64,000 bases of DNA, from the NCBI GenBank assembly GCA_004123355.1, contig SCHM01000003.1:1922001-1986000 (forward strand), in the 5' to 3' direction. Positions 1 to 13,293 of the stretch are shown piece by piece. Made by a program: the position numbers and the translations under genes. Below the pieces are notes generated by a model. That model was not told the origin of the DNA, did not search any database, and worked only from the letters and a program-made list of their open reading frames with translations. Within the stretch, counting starts at the first letter, position 1; each line of letters begins with the position of its first letter. The DNA comes from Amphirosellinia nigrospora. Lineage: Eukaryota > Ascomycota > Sordariomycetes > Xylariales > Xylariaceae.

Positions 1-1656
1 TGTGGTTCGACGGCGACAGATGACCAGGCCAGTGCCGCTACTGTTCTTTCTGGATACTGCAACCAAAATTCTATTACATCGTTTCCATCACCAAGCCATA
101 CTGTCTCGCAGTATGTCGTCGATCTACCCGCCTATCACGATCTTGCGCCCTGCGCGCAAAGCGGCGTTGGGGGGATCGTTTTGTAAGTTTGCATCTTGCT
201 CCAACCCCAAAATAATTAATCATGTTGCAAAGTGCTGATTTTTCTAGGGGCATGGTGAGTTTGATCTTCACCACATTTGGGGACCTTTCACTAATGGCGC
301 AACGAGACCTATGATCGATGCCAAACAGACGCCAGCCTTCTTGCATCATGTGCCTGCCACAAGAACCAAAACTCCGCATGGGCTAGCGCCCAGATTAGTT
401 CGTCGGTTAAGGAGAACTGCTACGGCCACACGGCGGATGTATTGTCAGCTCAAGCAATATTCGCTGGCTATTGCGGACTGGTGGACGGAACAACTTCGTT
501 CCCAGAAACTACAGACCCGCCGGGACATAGTTGGTGGCCTTATATTCCGGGTTATGTGCGACATGAGACTGACGGGCTTTGCTTGCAGTGACTTACTACA
601 TCACGGCTTTGAAAGAGTTCAAAGCATTGCCTTCTTGTGCTCAAAGTGCTCTGTCATACAATGTCCTACATGTAAGTATGGAAGCATGAAAGCTAGGGAT
701 GAAGCTAATAATTGCTTGGGTAGCAAACCTCAGATCTCTGTCCCTCCGGGCCAAAGGCCTTGGCCTCATGTGCATGCCTCAGGAGCGAGATGGTGGCAAG
801 CATCAGTAGTTCCATCACTTCAGACGCACGATATGAATGTAGTTCCTCAGCCGACGACATCTCGTCAGCGCTTAATGTTTGGGATCTATATTGCAGTGCT
901 GCAAAGGGTTTAACGACTCCGGCTGGAATCACAGAATCAAGTAAGTCAATGAATGTCTGGGTTCCATGAAGACGCCCGAGAGGCTGACTGACTCTCCTTA
1001 GTATCTCAATCACAAGAGACCTCTTCCCTCAAACTCGGACGAACGGGGCACAGCAGACGGGCAAACCCAGCTCCGGAGCCAGCGGCAATAGTAACACCAA
1101 CGGGACGACGACGACGATGAATGATGGTGCAATGTCAAACACCGCTGTGATAGCCGGGGCCGTAGTAGGTGCAGTAGTAGGCACGGCCATCATTGCAGTG
1201 ATTGCATTCCTGCTATATCGCCGCTCGAAAAAGGCGCAACAGGCGGCAGCTCTTGCGCCGGTTGATTCAGACAATGGAAAGGCTGAGCTTGACAGCACGC
1301 CCCTAACGGCTGGAAGCCACAGTCCTAGTGTAGCGAAGCATCGGATGGAAACTTCATCTCCTGTGTCGGCAGTATCCGCCGCCTACGCGCCTCATCCCAT
1401 GTCAGAACTACATAACCAGCCTCCTCGAACGCCAGAACTTCAGGGGCATGAAGCTATATCCCCACAGACGCCCCAGGAAGCACACGGTAGGCAATTACAC
1501 GAGGCACCAGGCCAGTATCAACCGCAGGTAGCCGAGGCACATGGCCAACCAAGGTCTGAGCTTCAGGGGATGGGATGGCAGTCTGGACCAGTACCACACG
1601 CGTACGAGATGGATGCGAGTGGTGGCAGAAGCCATTCACCACCGCATGCGCAATAG
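1..1656 (+). CDS. Cell-surface protein with tandem CFEM-like Cys units and one TM helix (5' partial)
   Basis: The gene enters from the left edge, so its start is missing. The ectodomain carries at least three related cysteine units. Unit 1 (1-182) reads CGSTATDDQ, then GYCNQN and LPAYHDLAPCAQSG. Unit 2 (about 320-670) has LASCACHKNQNS, GYCGL and LKEFKALPSCAQSALSY. Unit 3 (about 733-940) has CPSGPKALASCACLRSEM, YECSSSADD and DLYCSAA. Introns near 183-247 (perhaps longer), 671-732 and 941-1001 fit GT-AG rules, though the last joint is out of phase by one base. A Thr/Asn-rich stalk follows, then a Gly/Ala/Val-rich helix (about 1144-1215), a basic stop-transfer RRSKK and a 140-residue Pro/Gln/His-rich cytoplasmic tail. 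The layout resembles fungal CFEM-type surface proteins and sensors. CFEM domains can bind haem or act in adhesion or signalling; function here is unknown. Confidence 0.72.
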
Positions 1657-2260
1657 AAAGATCAGAGGGGCTGTAGAGTTATGAATAATTCAGAATAGTT
1701 TGGTGTTCATTGGGCAGGTTTAATGGCTTGACGCCTTGTATATAGAATAAACACTCGACTGACCAATACATGGCGGGCTAGCGACCTCGTAATTATATCT
1801 AATCATACCTCTGTATTGCTCTTTGAGGATCTTATGTCGCTACAAATGTTAAGACGGAAACACCTCAAATTAACATACTTACCTAAGGCACCTCTAGATA
1901 CGGTAGGCAAGTAAGTACCAATTTGTCTTGTGATAAGAGCACCTCTGTTCTCCGATAGGGACATGCACGTGATTTCGCGTCGCTTTACTAATTCTGTACT
2001 GACGTCATGTGGCTGCTCAGTAGCATCTACATCACGCCCTCAATCTAGGATAAACATTGAAATCCATGAAGCTGCGATAGACTCAAAAGCGCTAATGTAC
2101 CAGATCTCACGTCTTTTTGCCATTAGTATTATACTTTAAATCCTGGACACAGATAGCTCGCCCTGGCACGGACGGGCTATCATCCCTACGCATTGTAGGC
2201 TCCGCGCCTCAGTAGGAGCGGTTATCTTAAACACCAAAACAAAACATCAGCTATCTCACA
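1657..2260. other. Intergenic: 3' end of the surface-protein gene and promoter of CSC1
   Basis: About 600 bases without a supportable gene. An AT-rich stretch after the stop (about 1675-1800) is the likely 3' UTR. The last 60 bases before 2261 are C/A-rich (caaaacaaaacatcag), typical of a fungal 5' leader. No other element was seen. Confidence 0.5.
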
Positions 2261-5200
2261 ATGGCCTCGATAATGCTGGAAGCAGTGAGAAGCAATACTG
2301 CGGACACGAATCCAAAGGTATTTATTCAATATTAGTCCTTTGCATTGGAGCCAGTCGCATGTTTTGCCATAATACGCTTGTCAATTCTACACAATAAATA
2401 GCCCCCCGCGTGCTCGTTGATAACTGATCTTGTTCTTCCTAGCCGAAAGGGTCTGCCTCTCTTGCAGCCGTGGTCTCAGCTTTCGTCCCAACTTGGGTGA
2501 GCATGATTACCCCAACTCTTAGGTTTATGTTTCAACTCATCAAGTGAAGATTGTCGCTCTGGTATTCGTCGGAATATTCGTCCTGATTCGCCAGAGATTT
2601 CCGACCATCTACGCCCCTCGTACCTTCTTAGGGACCGTGCCGGAGAAGTGAGCCCTCTCCTTGATTACTTTCATGCAATCTAGACTAATTGGAATAGAGA
2701 TCAAACCCCTTCATCGGGCCAAGGATACTTCGATTGGCTGCGAACCTTGCGCAGGCTACCGGACAAGTTTTGCTTTACCACGAGTCATTGGACTCTTATC
2801 TCTATCTTCGCTTCTTACGTACGATAATCTTCATTTGTGTTGTAGGATGTGTCCTCACATGGCCAATTTTGATGCCGGTGAATGCGGCCGGTGGCGGATC
2901 ATCTACTGAGCTTGATAGAATTACCATCAGTAATGTTGCGAAGACAAACTATCTATACGCTCACGCGTTAATGGCATGGGTGTTTCTCGGGTTCGTCATG
3001 TTCACTGTCGCCAGAGAGAGGCTCTGGCTTATTGGTCTTCGTCAGGCTTGGACCCTCTCAACCCCGAACGTTAAACGCCTCTCTTCAAAACCGTGCTTTT
3101 TCTATCAGCTCCCAAAGAGGCCTTAGAACAAACCAACATGACTCGGTTCTTCGGCGATGGTGCTATACGTATATGGCCTATTACTAAGCCGGAGACGTTG
3201 CAAGCACTGATTTCACAGCGAGACAGTCTGGTGGAGAAGCTCGAGTCCGCGGAAGCCGTCCTCATCCATAAAGCCAATTCCAAGAAAGCCCGCAGGACCA
3301 TTGATGGTCGTGACAGGTATCGGTTTAGCTATTCTGACCTCCCTGACTTGGTGAAGAGATTGATACGCCTACGATCTAAGCCTAAAGTATTCCCTTTCGG
3401 TTCGCTTCTCGATTTCCGGTACAGCAAGAAGGAGGATACAATAAAGTCGCTTCGAGATCAGATAAAGGAGAAAGGAGAGCTTATAGAAGAGATGAGGAGG
3501 AGCCATGAGATCGGAGAACCGCATGGCGCAGGAGCTGTCTTCGTTCAGTTCAAGACACAAGCCGAAGCTCAACGGGCCTCTCAACAAGTCGCCTCGTCGA
3601 ACCCTCTCGCCTTAATGCCGAGGTATATTGATGTCAAGCCAAACGAAATCATCTGGGACAACTTAACTATCCCGCCCGTGAGACGTGTCTCCCAGGAAGG
3701 CATTGCCAATACCCTAATTGTTTTGACTATTGTGTTTTGGTCAATTCCAAGCGGGCTTGTTGGCACTTTATCCAACATTAGCTACCTCGCAGAAAACTTC
3801 GAGTGGCTGAGCTTCCTCAACGAGCTGCCTGATCCTGTCATCGGTCTTCTTTCCGGTCTTCTCCCTCCGCTTCTAACTAGTCTTCTGAGCAAAGATCTCC
3901 CTATCCTTTTCAGAAGTAAGTAGCCCTTGCGAGTGCTTCCCTCTAGCTATTAACCATCATTCGCCAGAGTTGTTCAAATCATTTGGTGGTCCGACGAACA
4001 CGGCAAACGAATTGAAGGTCCAGAAATGGTACTACGTTTTTCAAGTGACGCAGGTATAGACTATGTTCCGTGTTGGTAGCGATGACTGGGTTGACTAACA
4101 CGGCCGGGTTAGGTGTTCCTAGTTACAGCTGTATTTTCTGGGCGGCGACAGTGGCTTCGCAACTGGCTAACACCTTCAAGACCCGACTGCTATACCAATT
4201 TTATTGGCAAAACAGCTTCCTAAGTCCTCCAACTACTACCTCACCTACTTCATCGTTCAAGGTACCACTTCTGCTGCGGATAACCTTCTCAATTACACGA
4301 CCTTGCTTGATTATCTATTTTTCAACTATCTAGTTGACGAGACGCCTCGTCAGAAGTTCAACCGATACACAAACATGAAAGGGATTGCTTGGGTAAAGTT
4401 TTCCCCAAGGTAAGATCCCTAGTAACAACACTTAGAATATTGCAAACTAACACGCTAACATAGTTCGCCAACTTCGCCATCATTGGTAAGACTCCCATGT
4501 CACAAAGAAACTCTGTAGCTGACGCTATGTAGCTATTGCTTATTCGTGCATCGCGCCCCTCGTTCTCGGCGTCGCCGCAGCGGGACTTTCGTTATACTAT
4601 TTCTCTTACCGATATAACCTATTCTATGTTATACAACCGAAGATAGACACTAAAGGCCAGGCATATACCCTGGCTTTACAACACCTACTAACCGGTGTTT
4701 ACATATCCGAGTTGGTACTGATTGGTTTCTTCGGTCTACGTCAAGCCAAGGGTCCGAGCATCATGACTGGGGTGTTGTTTATTGTTACAATTGTGTACAA
4801 TGTGCTGATGAACAGGTACATGTCACCCTTGGAGAAGTTCCTGCCAGCCGACTTGGTGTCCTTGGAGGAGAGAAATGACGAGACAACACCGCTTCTTTCC
4901 GAGGTAGAGGAGGGACGGGGTATTCGATCGGTGCTTGTCCCTTCGCCCGTTGCGGAACATGTCGTCAAGCCTACGGCGCGGTTCTTCGATCCGCACGCCT
5001 TTACCTCTTACAACTACATGAAGTCCTGGATACGAGATGAAGAAGACTACGACATGGAAGAGCACGAGGTCCCGGAATACACCGAGGAGGAGTTAGAACG
5101 GGCATATCTTCACCCAGCTTTAACATCAAAGACTCCGATCATATGGATGCCCCGCGATCCTATGGATGCGAGCAAAAACGAGGTCCAGGAGACCGAAGAG

Positions 5201-5314
5201 TGCGGGTTGAAAGCAACTGATGAGGGTGCCTGGCTGGATGAGAAACGGATAGTCCACTGGGATGTGCGCGACTTTGAGAAAGTACCTATCTGGAAGAAGG
5301 CGCCGAAATATTGA
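2261..5314 (+). CDS. Calcium-permeable stress-gated cation channel, CSC1/DUF221 (OSCA/TMEM63) family
   Basis: Multi-pass membrane channel of the OSCA/TMEM63/yeast Csc1 family, which opens on hyperosmotic or mechanical stress and passes Ca2+. The start MASIMLEAVRSN is followed by intron 2318-2442, then the first helix (WIVALVFVGIFVLIRQRFP) and the family signature PRTFLG. The second and third helices are near 2800-2870 and 2950-3010. The long cytosolic loop (about 3060-3690) has the RRM-like segment GAVFVQFKTQAEAQRA and the conserved IIWDNLTIPPVRR. Further helices run to about 4810 and an acidic tail ends in WKKAPKY. Introns are inferred near 2499-2550, 2650-2700, 3915-3965, 4055-4110, 4410-4460 and 4486-4532. 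The frame slips five times, by homology one base missing each time (2767-2771 T run, 3087-3090 A run, 4140-4142 G run, 4180, 4399-4402 T run). I read these as sequencing errors in an intact gene. The family is clear; which yeast paralogue it matches (Csc1, Rsn1, Phm7) is not. Confidence 0.9.
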
Positions 5315-6327
5315 TTCCCTTTTCAAGGTTGTTGTATCAATCTCTCTCTCTTTAGACTACTCGTTTGGTGTAATTAGTTGGCTATATTCTGGCACATTGA
5401 CTGAAACGTGGCTCAGTAGATTCGAGCTACTTTCAGGTATCGGGGCTGGTTGCGGCTGTTCTAGGTAGTAATAATTCCAATTATTTCCCATGGGCAAAAT
5501 TAAACTCAGCAGTTCAAATAGCCTTATCTTTTTATGAAGTGGTGTGTAAAGATGTCATAAGATCTAGGATTGATATCTGGGTTTGATGGGCTTGAAGTAT
5601 ACCTCTCCCGAGGTCCTTTAAGTAGGTACTTAGGTACCTAATTGGTAATAGCTAATTGGGCGCCGAGAACACTCAACTAGGTATTCAGTGTGATCGTATT
5701 AAGCCACAACAGCCACTTTCCACGCCACAGTAGGTACTACTTGTACCTACACAGTACGTAAGGAACGAGGTTAAGGTTTTAGCGCTCTTACCCACATTAT
5801 AGTGGATCTGCTCAGTAGTAGATGGTCCAAGCTCCATTTGCTGTCGCCTGAGCTGCAGTTAGCAGCAGCAAGTACCAACCAGCCTCGTCGCGCCTTCTAC
5901 CGAAAACAGTACTGCGGTCGAAGTTTTGGTTTTGTAAAAGAAACCAAATCGCAACCTTCCCAGCGCCTTGCCTTCCCTCTCTTCACCACAAGTTGACCGA
6001 CGGTCACCTATACGTCCGTCGTTTTCTTTTTCCACGGCCGAATCCGCCGTGCCTGCTATTCGCGACGCGGTGGGTTTTCTCGGCTGCCCGTCCTAAATTT
6101 CATTCGCTCACCGTCAATCAAGGGAGCGGTGCAAGCTGCATCGACAAAGACACTATCACGACAATTTGACAGCGCACCATCACCATCATTACGCTGCAAC
6201 ATATTCTACCACGCACAGCGCCCATGTGTGCCTGATTTCCCATTCCTCATTCCTCATCTCTCGCATCTACCAGTAGATCGGCCGCGGACACTGATGAGGC
6301 ATCGGCTGCCGACTTGCACCTAACACG
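5315..6327. other. Intergenic, with promoter and leader of the nucleoporin gene
   Basis: About 1 kb between CSC1 and the nucleoporin. The first 200 bases are AT-rich and probably hold the CSC1 3' end. At 5620-5634 lies the 15-mer AAGTAGGTACTTAGG, which recurs at 53706-53720. From about 5940 the DNA turns C/T-rich (tttctttttcc; catcaccatcattacg), usual for a fungal housekeeping promoter and long 5' leader. No gene was seen. Confidence 0.5.
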
Positions 6328-9300
6328 ATGGCGGCTGCGGGTGTGGACGTCGGCTACCTCGCTACCCATCTGGGTATGCCCCAGGAGAATCTTGCGACTG
6401 CCACTTCAGAACCTACTGTCGACCTGGTTCATGCTATTCTTGCCGCCGTAGCAACAAAGTCTCACGAATTTGACGTCCTATTCTCTCAGAAGCTTCAATT
6501 AGAAGTTGAGCTCGAGACTTGCGTCCGCGGTGCCGAAGCACGACGCGATGCCGGTAACGATACCGTGAAGAAGGCCTTGAAGGATGTTGAGGACCTTCGC
6601 CAAAAACTCAACCAAGAAGGTATTGTCAACTCCAGTTCCCTACTGCACGGCTTCTCACACGCTGCCAGAGACGAAGCGACAAACTCTCGAGAACGAGCTA
6701 CAATCACTGAAGTCATCCAGCTCGACCTCACAATCCGACATCGACAGTCTGCGCGCGCGAATTGCTTCTCTCGAGACCTCGAACCGCGAATCCCTGGCCA
6801 TCATCGATACCAAGAATGCCACAAACGAAGCGCTCTCCCAGGAACTGCAAGCCCAGCACCAGAAAAACCTGAAGCTCAGCCAAGAGGCCACGGCCCTCCA
6901 ACAAGCTGTGCAAAGTGCTAATGCTGCAGCCAGCTCGGCCAAGATACGAGAGCAAGGTCTGCAGCGGCAGTTGGAGGCGGCCAAGCGCGATGCCGAGTGG
7001 ACGGACCAGGAGCTCAAGAAGAAGACGGCCGAAGCCCTCAGTTATCGAAAAGAGAAGGGTGCTCGCATTGCGGAACTGCAGCGTCAGAACGACGATGCTG
7101 CATCAACTCTTGAGTCACTTAAGCGTGGCGAACAACAGCTTCGCCAACGCCTTCAAGACGCCCAGAGAAAGGCGGATGATGCTTTGGCCAAGATCCAACA
7201 GCTGGAGGAAGCTGCTGCACGTCGAGAAGAGGATTTCCAGCAGCAGGTGGATCGCCTTCAACGACTCCATGAGTTGACGGAGCAGCAAAATACTACCCAG
7301 AAGAATCGACTACAGGCTATGGAGGATCGAGAAGCTCAGGTGAAACGAGAATGTGAAGACAAGGTCCAGCAGATCAGTAAAGAACTAGCAAGCATAAATA
7401 TGGATAAGGAATCACTCACGCAAGCCAACGAATCATTGGAAGCTGAAGTTGGCCGCCTGGAGGCCATGATCGCCGGTGGCTCTGGTGGTTCACCTGGACA
7501 TCCCGGATCTGTCCCTCAGACTCCTCGACCCCTCAATGGTTCTGTGTATCGCCCCAGCTCACCGTTCGCAACGCCAGGGTCCATACGCAGGTCTGTTTCG
7601 GCCACTCAAGCCTTGGACGAATACTACAAGGTGAAGGGGCAGTTAAATGTTGAGAAGCAGCGAAGCAGCAATCTTGCAAAGGAACTTGAGGATGTGCTCG
7701 AGCAACTGCAAGCCAAAGCGCCGGAGCTCGAGGAGCTGTATGCAGAAAATGAGCGCCTCCAGTCTGAGATCAAGAACATGTCACACCTGTCAGATGAAAG
7801 CTTCCATGAACGAGATGTGGCTAAAAAGGCAGCGAGGAGGGCAGAGAGTGCTGCCTCACAAGCTCAGGCCGAAATTGCCATTTTGCGGAACCAGCTAAGA
7901 GATCTTGGCGCCCAAATCCAAATGCTCCTATTCAATATGCATTGTCAAGAGAAGGGTCTCGACGAGTTATCGATTGAGGAGACGTTACATTTCCAGAAGC
8001 TTGAAAGAGGTCAGGTCGAGGGCAATGCGGACAGCTCAACAGTATGATCCTTCAACGTCTGGTTGTGTTCAAGGATATTCAAGAACTTCAAGAAAAGAAT
8101 GAGAAGCTTCTTCAAGTCACACATGAACTCGGTCAGAATATGGAAAGTGAAGAGGCTATTGCTGCCAAGAACCAAGCTGTCGAAGATCACAAAGAACGCA
8201 TTCGACTTCAACAGGAGTTGGACGTTTTTAGAGACACTCTTAGGGGCTTTCAGGTCAAGACAGAGAGCATCACTAAAGAGCGGGATATGTTCCGTCGTAT
8301 AGTCGAGTCGCGTGTGGCAGGCGACGAGCTAGCCTCCGCACTAGGACGTAACACCCAGGATGGTGTCCTCGCAAGTATCGAACAGAATCCCGCTATGGGT
8401 GGTGACGGGTTCGACTATGCAACCCTGCTTGAAGACATCCGGAAAGAGTTTGACGACTACCGAAAGGAACAGACAACGGATCGGAAGACCCTAAAAGACC
8501 AAATCGAGAGACTATCAGCCGAGCGAAACAAGCTACAGAGTGACGTTTCTCGGATAAATAGCCAGCTGTCACTAGCGTCGGAACGATTCGAGATGCTTAA
8601 GTCTAACTATGCTGCCCTGGAGAACGAAAATAAAGAACTGCAGAGGAGAAACCAGACTATGTCTGAGTCTGCAGCGAAGCAAGATATCAGGACACAAAAT
8701 GTGGCTGAGGAGCTCGTTGAAGCTAGAGCAGTGGTGGAAAGCATGCGCAGCGAAAATGCGAATCTCAAGGCTGAAAAGAATCTCTGGCAGGATATTCAAG
8801 ATCGGCTAAGTCGGGATAATGAGAACCTAATACAAGAGAAATCTCGACTTAATAGTTTGCTAGCGACTCATCAAACTCTCCAGAATGAGCGAGAACACGC
8901 GGATGCTGAGACCAAGCGTCGTCTACAAGCCACCATCGATAGCCTGGAAGCCGAACTGACTAGCACGAAGCGAAAACTTGCTGAGGAGGTGGAGGAAGCA
9001 AAGAAAGCACAACTGCGGAAAGAATTCGATGCCCAGCAGTCGCAGAAACGAATCGACGAACTTACTGGTAAACTCGGGCAAATCCGGGAAGAGTTGGTGG
9101 CAGTAAAGACAAGCAGGGATCACCTCCAGAGTAGGGTTGACGAATTGACAATACAGCTGCGGAGTGCAGAGGAGCGAGCTGAACGCCTCCAGCCCAGACC
9201 AACGCCACGGCCAGGCTCAATGCTCTCTACATTCGACGAGAATGCCGCTCAACTAGGTAGCGATGAGCGCATCCAAGAGCTGATCCACGAGGCAACAGAC

Positions 9301-12300
9301 CTAAAGCGAGAGTTGGAGATGACGAAGTCTCAACTGGAGAATGCTGAAGGACAGGTCCAGCAGTATAGAGAGTTAAACCAGGCTTCCGAAGAAGAACTTG
9401 AAAAGCTCGGCTCGGCCCAAGAGCAATATGTTCAAGAGATGGAAAATGCACTGTCTACTAAAGATCTGACCCTTAAGGAACTGGAACAACGAGTGGAGGA
9501 CTTGTCCTCCGAATTGAGTAGATCGAATAGCGAGCTATCTGCCCTACATGACTCACAGGCGGATGTTACTCGTCGCTTCGAAGAGGAGAAGGGCATACTT
9601 GAGGAGGAAGTCAAGCGACTCAAGGAGGCGGAAGATCATTATAGATCATCGTCTCAATTTCATCAACAGGACATCCGGGCCCAGGCTGAAATTGCGACTA
9701 CTGCGCAACAAGCTTACGAAAACGAGGTTATGAAGCATGGAGAAACTGCCAAGGCGCTATCTAATGTTCGAGGCGAGTACAACCAGCTCAAGACCTCGGT
9801 GGCTAAATATAAGGCTGAGACTGAATCCGCAAAGGCTACTCTAATGCAGAGCGAAAGTTCTTGGGATGACCGCAGACAAAGGCTTGAGCAAGAAATTTCC
9901 GAGATTCGTACACGCTGGGATGATGCAAACGAACAAAACAAACTGTTGCACCAGCAGCTCGAGGCTGTTCATACACAGATTACAACATTGCAGAGAAGCC
10001 GCACTGCAAGCGACGAATCACTTGAGACAATATCCGCGCAACCAAGTGACGTCGGCGCCGATAAATACCGCGAATTGAGCAACTATCTTCGCCGCGAGAA
10101 GGATATTCTCGAGGTCCAGTTTGAGCTTAAGGTGCAAGATGCCAAGAGATTACAACAACAGCTGGATCATACTCAGTCACAGCTCGACGAAGCCAGACTC
10201 AAGCTTGAGCAAGAGCGTCGCTCCCAGAGTGACAACGACCGAAACACCATGGCTCACAAGGATCTCATGAGCAAGCTAGAAGAACTGAACCTTTTCCGTG
10301 AAAGCAGCGTGACTCTCCGGACTGAGGCTCGACAGGCACAGGCCCAAGTGACCGAAAAAATTGCGAAGATTGCTGAGCTAGAGTCTACGATCCAGCCCCT
10401 TGAAGCCCAGATTGAAGAATTGCAGAGTCAGCAAACCTTTAAGGAGGCTGAGATGAAACAACTCCAAGAGGACCGTGACCGCTGGCAAAAGCGTACGGAG
10501 GATATTCTCTCAAAACATGGCAGGACAGACCCAGCAGAGGTGGAGGAACTGAAACAGAAGGTGACCAGCCTCGAAACCGAAAAGAATGTATTGCAAGAAG
10601 CAGAGACCTCCCTCCGAGAGAAGATCGGGGAATTGGAGAAATCAATTGCGACAAAGGAAGCTGATTGGTCTGTGACTCGAAAAAACTAATAATCTCAGCC
10701 AAAGAACGATCTCGACAACTTACGACAGTCAAGAACCAAGTTGTTGCTGAGAAAGAGCAACTCCAAAAGAACTTTGAAGAGGTCACCAATGAACTTACCA
10801 GTACAAAAGAGGAGCTTGAAGTTTTCAAGAAGGCCAAATTAGAGCTGGAAGAACAGGTCTTGGAGTTCAAGAAGCAAGTGGATTCATTACAGGCTACAGT
10901 GGAGAACAATGTTGCTCTTGCAGCATCCTCCCAGTCGCCCGACTCCCAGTCCGCCTTGTCTGATCTCCAAAGCCAACTCACCTCGATACGCTCAGAACTC
11001 GAGACTGTCTCATCGCAGAAAGCCAGTATCGAGCAAGAGCTTCAAAACACGCGCGAACAGCTCGACTCTGCAATCTCAGGAAAACAGCCTGCTACCGAAG
11101 CTCATACACAAACTAATGGTGACACATTCATGGAGAATAGTGCAGAAGCTGGACAAAATGGCTCAATGGAGAAAATAACATCCTCCGTACCATTGTCAGA
11201 TGATGAGCGCAAACAGCTTGAAGAACAAATAGCTGCCTCGGAAGGTCGGGCTGCCGAATGGGAAGCGAAGGCCAAAGATCTGGAGCAGAATCAAGATACC
11301 ATCGTTAAGCATCGAAGTGATAAGATGAAAGAAGCACTTAATAAACGCCTCAGCGAGTTCAAAGCTTCAATGGAAAGTGAACGGATGCAGCTTCAGCAGG
11401 ACAAGGAGAGGCTAGAGGCTGACTTCAAGTTACGCATGGAGCAAGAAAGGAAGATTTGGGAAACTGAACAGGCCACTGGACAGAGCGAAACCAAGGTTCC
11501 CAGCACACCACAACAGCCAAGGCCAGAGACGTTAGTAGCAACCCCCAACACGCCGGTCACGGATCTGAACAATCTCGGCGACCAAGAAATCCGGGAACTG
11601 GTTTCTAAGAACGCGACCGTTCGAAGCATTGTGCAAATAATATTAAAAACAAGCTCGCGGTTGAAGCAAAGAAGTTGAAAGAGGAGCACGAGGCATCCAT
11701 CAAGGCAGAATGGGAGCAGAAGCTCGTGCAAGCCAAGGAATCGGCCACCCAGCTGGTGACGTCCAAGATGAACCTTAAGTTGAACATGACGGAGAACCGG
11801 GCTCGAATGGCGAATGCGAAGATAGAGGTGGTCCAAACCGCAGCGAAGGAAACGCCGCAGCGGCCTGTGGGAGAGTTTGGCAAATCGCCAAAAGATGCAA
11901 AGCCACCACCTGTGCCCAAACAACCGGCACCCGCAGCTACGCCAGCCACACCATCTACACCAGCAGGCCCCGCCACATCCATTACCACTACAGGATTGCT
12001 TTCTCCAAACCTTTACCTCGTAATTTGAAGCTAATAAATTGAAATAGGCCCCACTAGTCAACTCACACCGTCTAAGCCAGCTCCTGTTTCTCAGGAAGCT
12101 CGGTCTACACCATCCTCGATCCCACCGAAGCCTGTGGCTCCTAATACTCCACAGCTAGCCAACAATCCTTTTGGTGCTAGCCAGCAAAACCAAACGCCGC
12201 AAGTAGCAGTGGCAGCTAACCCATTCGGACAAACTAGTATACCGGCACCCCAACAGACAGCGCCCTCGGGGATCCCACAGCCTGCGCAGTCTTCTATATC

Positions 12301-12541
12301 GCAGATTCCTAAGGCATCCAACCTTCCTGTTCCCGGAGTACGGAAACCAAGCGGTCCACAAATACCACGTGGAGGTGCACGTGGAGGGGGACCGCAGCGC
12401 GGGCGTGGTGGATATCAAGGGAGAGCAAGTCTTAATCCTTCGGCTGACAACTTTCAGCCTGGAGCGAAACGGCCCAGAGGTGATTCAGAAGTTGGGAACG
12501 GTCCAAAGAGAGCACGAGGTGGTGGTGGTCCTGGTTCGTAG
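6328..12541 (+). CDS. Nuclear-basket nucleoporin, Mlp1/Mlp2/TPR family
   Basis: About 2,000-residue coiled-coil protein of the nuclear pore basket; the family tethers mRNA-export, quality-control and spindle-checkpoint factors. It starts MAAAGVDVGYLATHLGMP. A 49-nt intron (6620-6668) restores DLRQKLNQEETKRQTLENEL. Near-continuous heptads follow, with the TPR/MLP1 landmarks LGAQIQMLLFNMHCQEKGLD (about 7905), QRLVVFKDIQELQEKNEKLL (about 8050) and LVSKNATVRSIVANNIKNKL (about 11600). The C-terminus is a low-complexity Pro/Thr/Gln tail with RGGARGGGPQRGRGGYQGR and basic PKRARGGGG, as expected for the nucleoplasmic end. The frame breaks just before 8044, in the A run at 10679-10684 and near 11633; each fits one missing base. 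Near 11996 the expected GT donor reads GGATTG, although the branch-like GCTAATAA and acceptor AAATAG (end 12047) are intact, so one T may be missing there too. The antisense reading frames over this gene are shadows of the repeats. Confidence 0.93.
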
Positions 12542-13293
12542 GGAGTAACGGCGCAATCCTCGCTATACTGAGGCTCACGGTCTGTGCTATAACACATTGT
12601 ACATTAGTGCATGGTTGGCTCTATACGGAAAATAATATCTATCGCTTGGGGTGGAAGAAATCGAGAATGAGTGAGGATACACCTCTACCTAGACGGTGCG
12701 TCTTGTCTGCTCGAATGGCGTTCAGACTACAAATGAAATATTATATCTTTTTTGTTCAAGGAGGGCAATTTTATAGTTGCGTATGTGTAGTTTGCTGTTT
12801 GAATGTCTTAAGTCTCGGTCCTTGAGTGGAGTGAAAAAAATAGAAGGTCAGAGGTGGGCAAACATTTCGCCGTCATGCCTAGGCAAATGCCTATCAGCGA
12901 TGTTTGTTTATGAAGGCGAGAGAAAGAAGATCAGGTGGCGGATGAGGAATTATGAAACCGATTCGATCAATCCAGATTCCAGGTGTTGATAATCTTCTCT
13001 AATATCTTTTACACCCTATCATCCTCGCTTCACGTATCAATCATCGTGCTCCGCCATCATCGGAATGGAACTCAAACCAGTCTACATAATCACATTGCCT
13101 TTGGCATCGGTAACTGCCATCCCGCCGGCAATTCCGATAACCCTGGGATTGATAGTTCTATTAGCTTCTCTCAACTAGCGCTAATATACAACGAGAACGA
13201 CGAGAACGGAACGGGGAAAGATAACATGATATTAACGGAGAGGCAGGGACGGAAGAATAGGGATGAAATGGGAAGCTTGAGAATATGGGATAT
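12542..13293. other. Intergenic between two convergent genes
   Basis: About 750 bases between the stop of the nucleoporin and the approximate end of the opposite-strand DUF1996 gene. It should hold both 3' UTRs. AT-rich patches occur at 12720-12850. No gene or repeat was recognised. Confidence 0.45.

Noticed and set aside
8030-8060. Programmed ribosomal frameshift in Mlp1
   Set aside because: Similar slips occur in many unrelated genes in this window, so sequencing error is simpler.
6655-12061. Long open frames on the minus strand over Mlp1
   Set aside because: They mirror the Gln/Glu/Leu-rich heptads of the coiled coil and have no independent domain.
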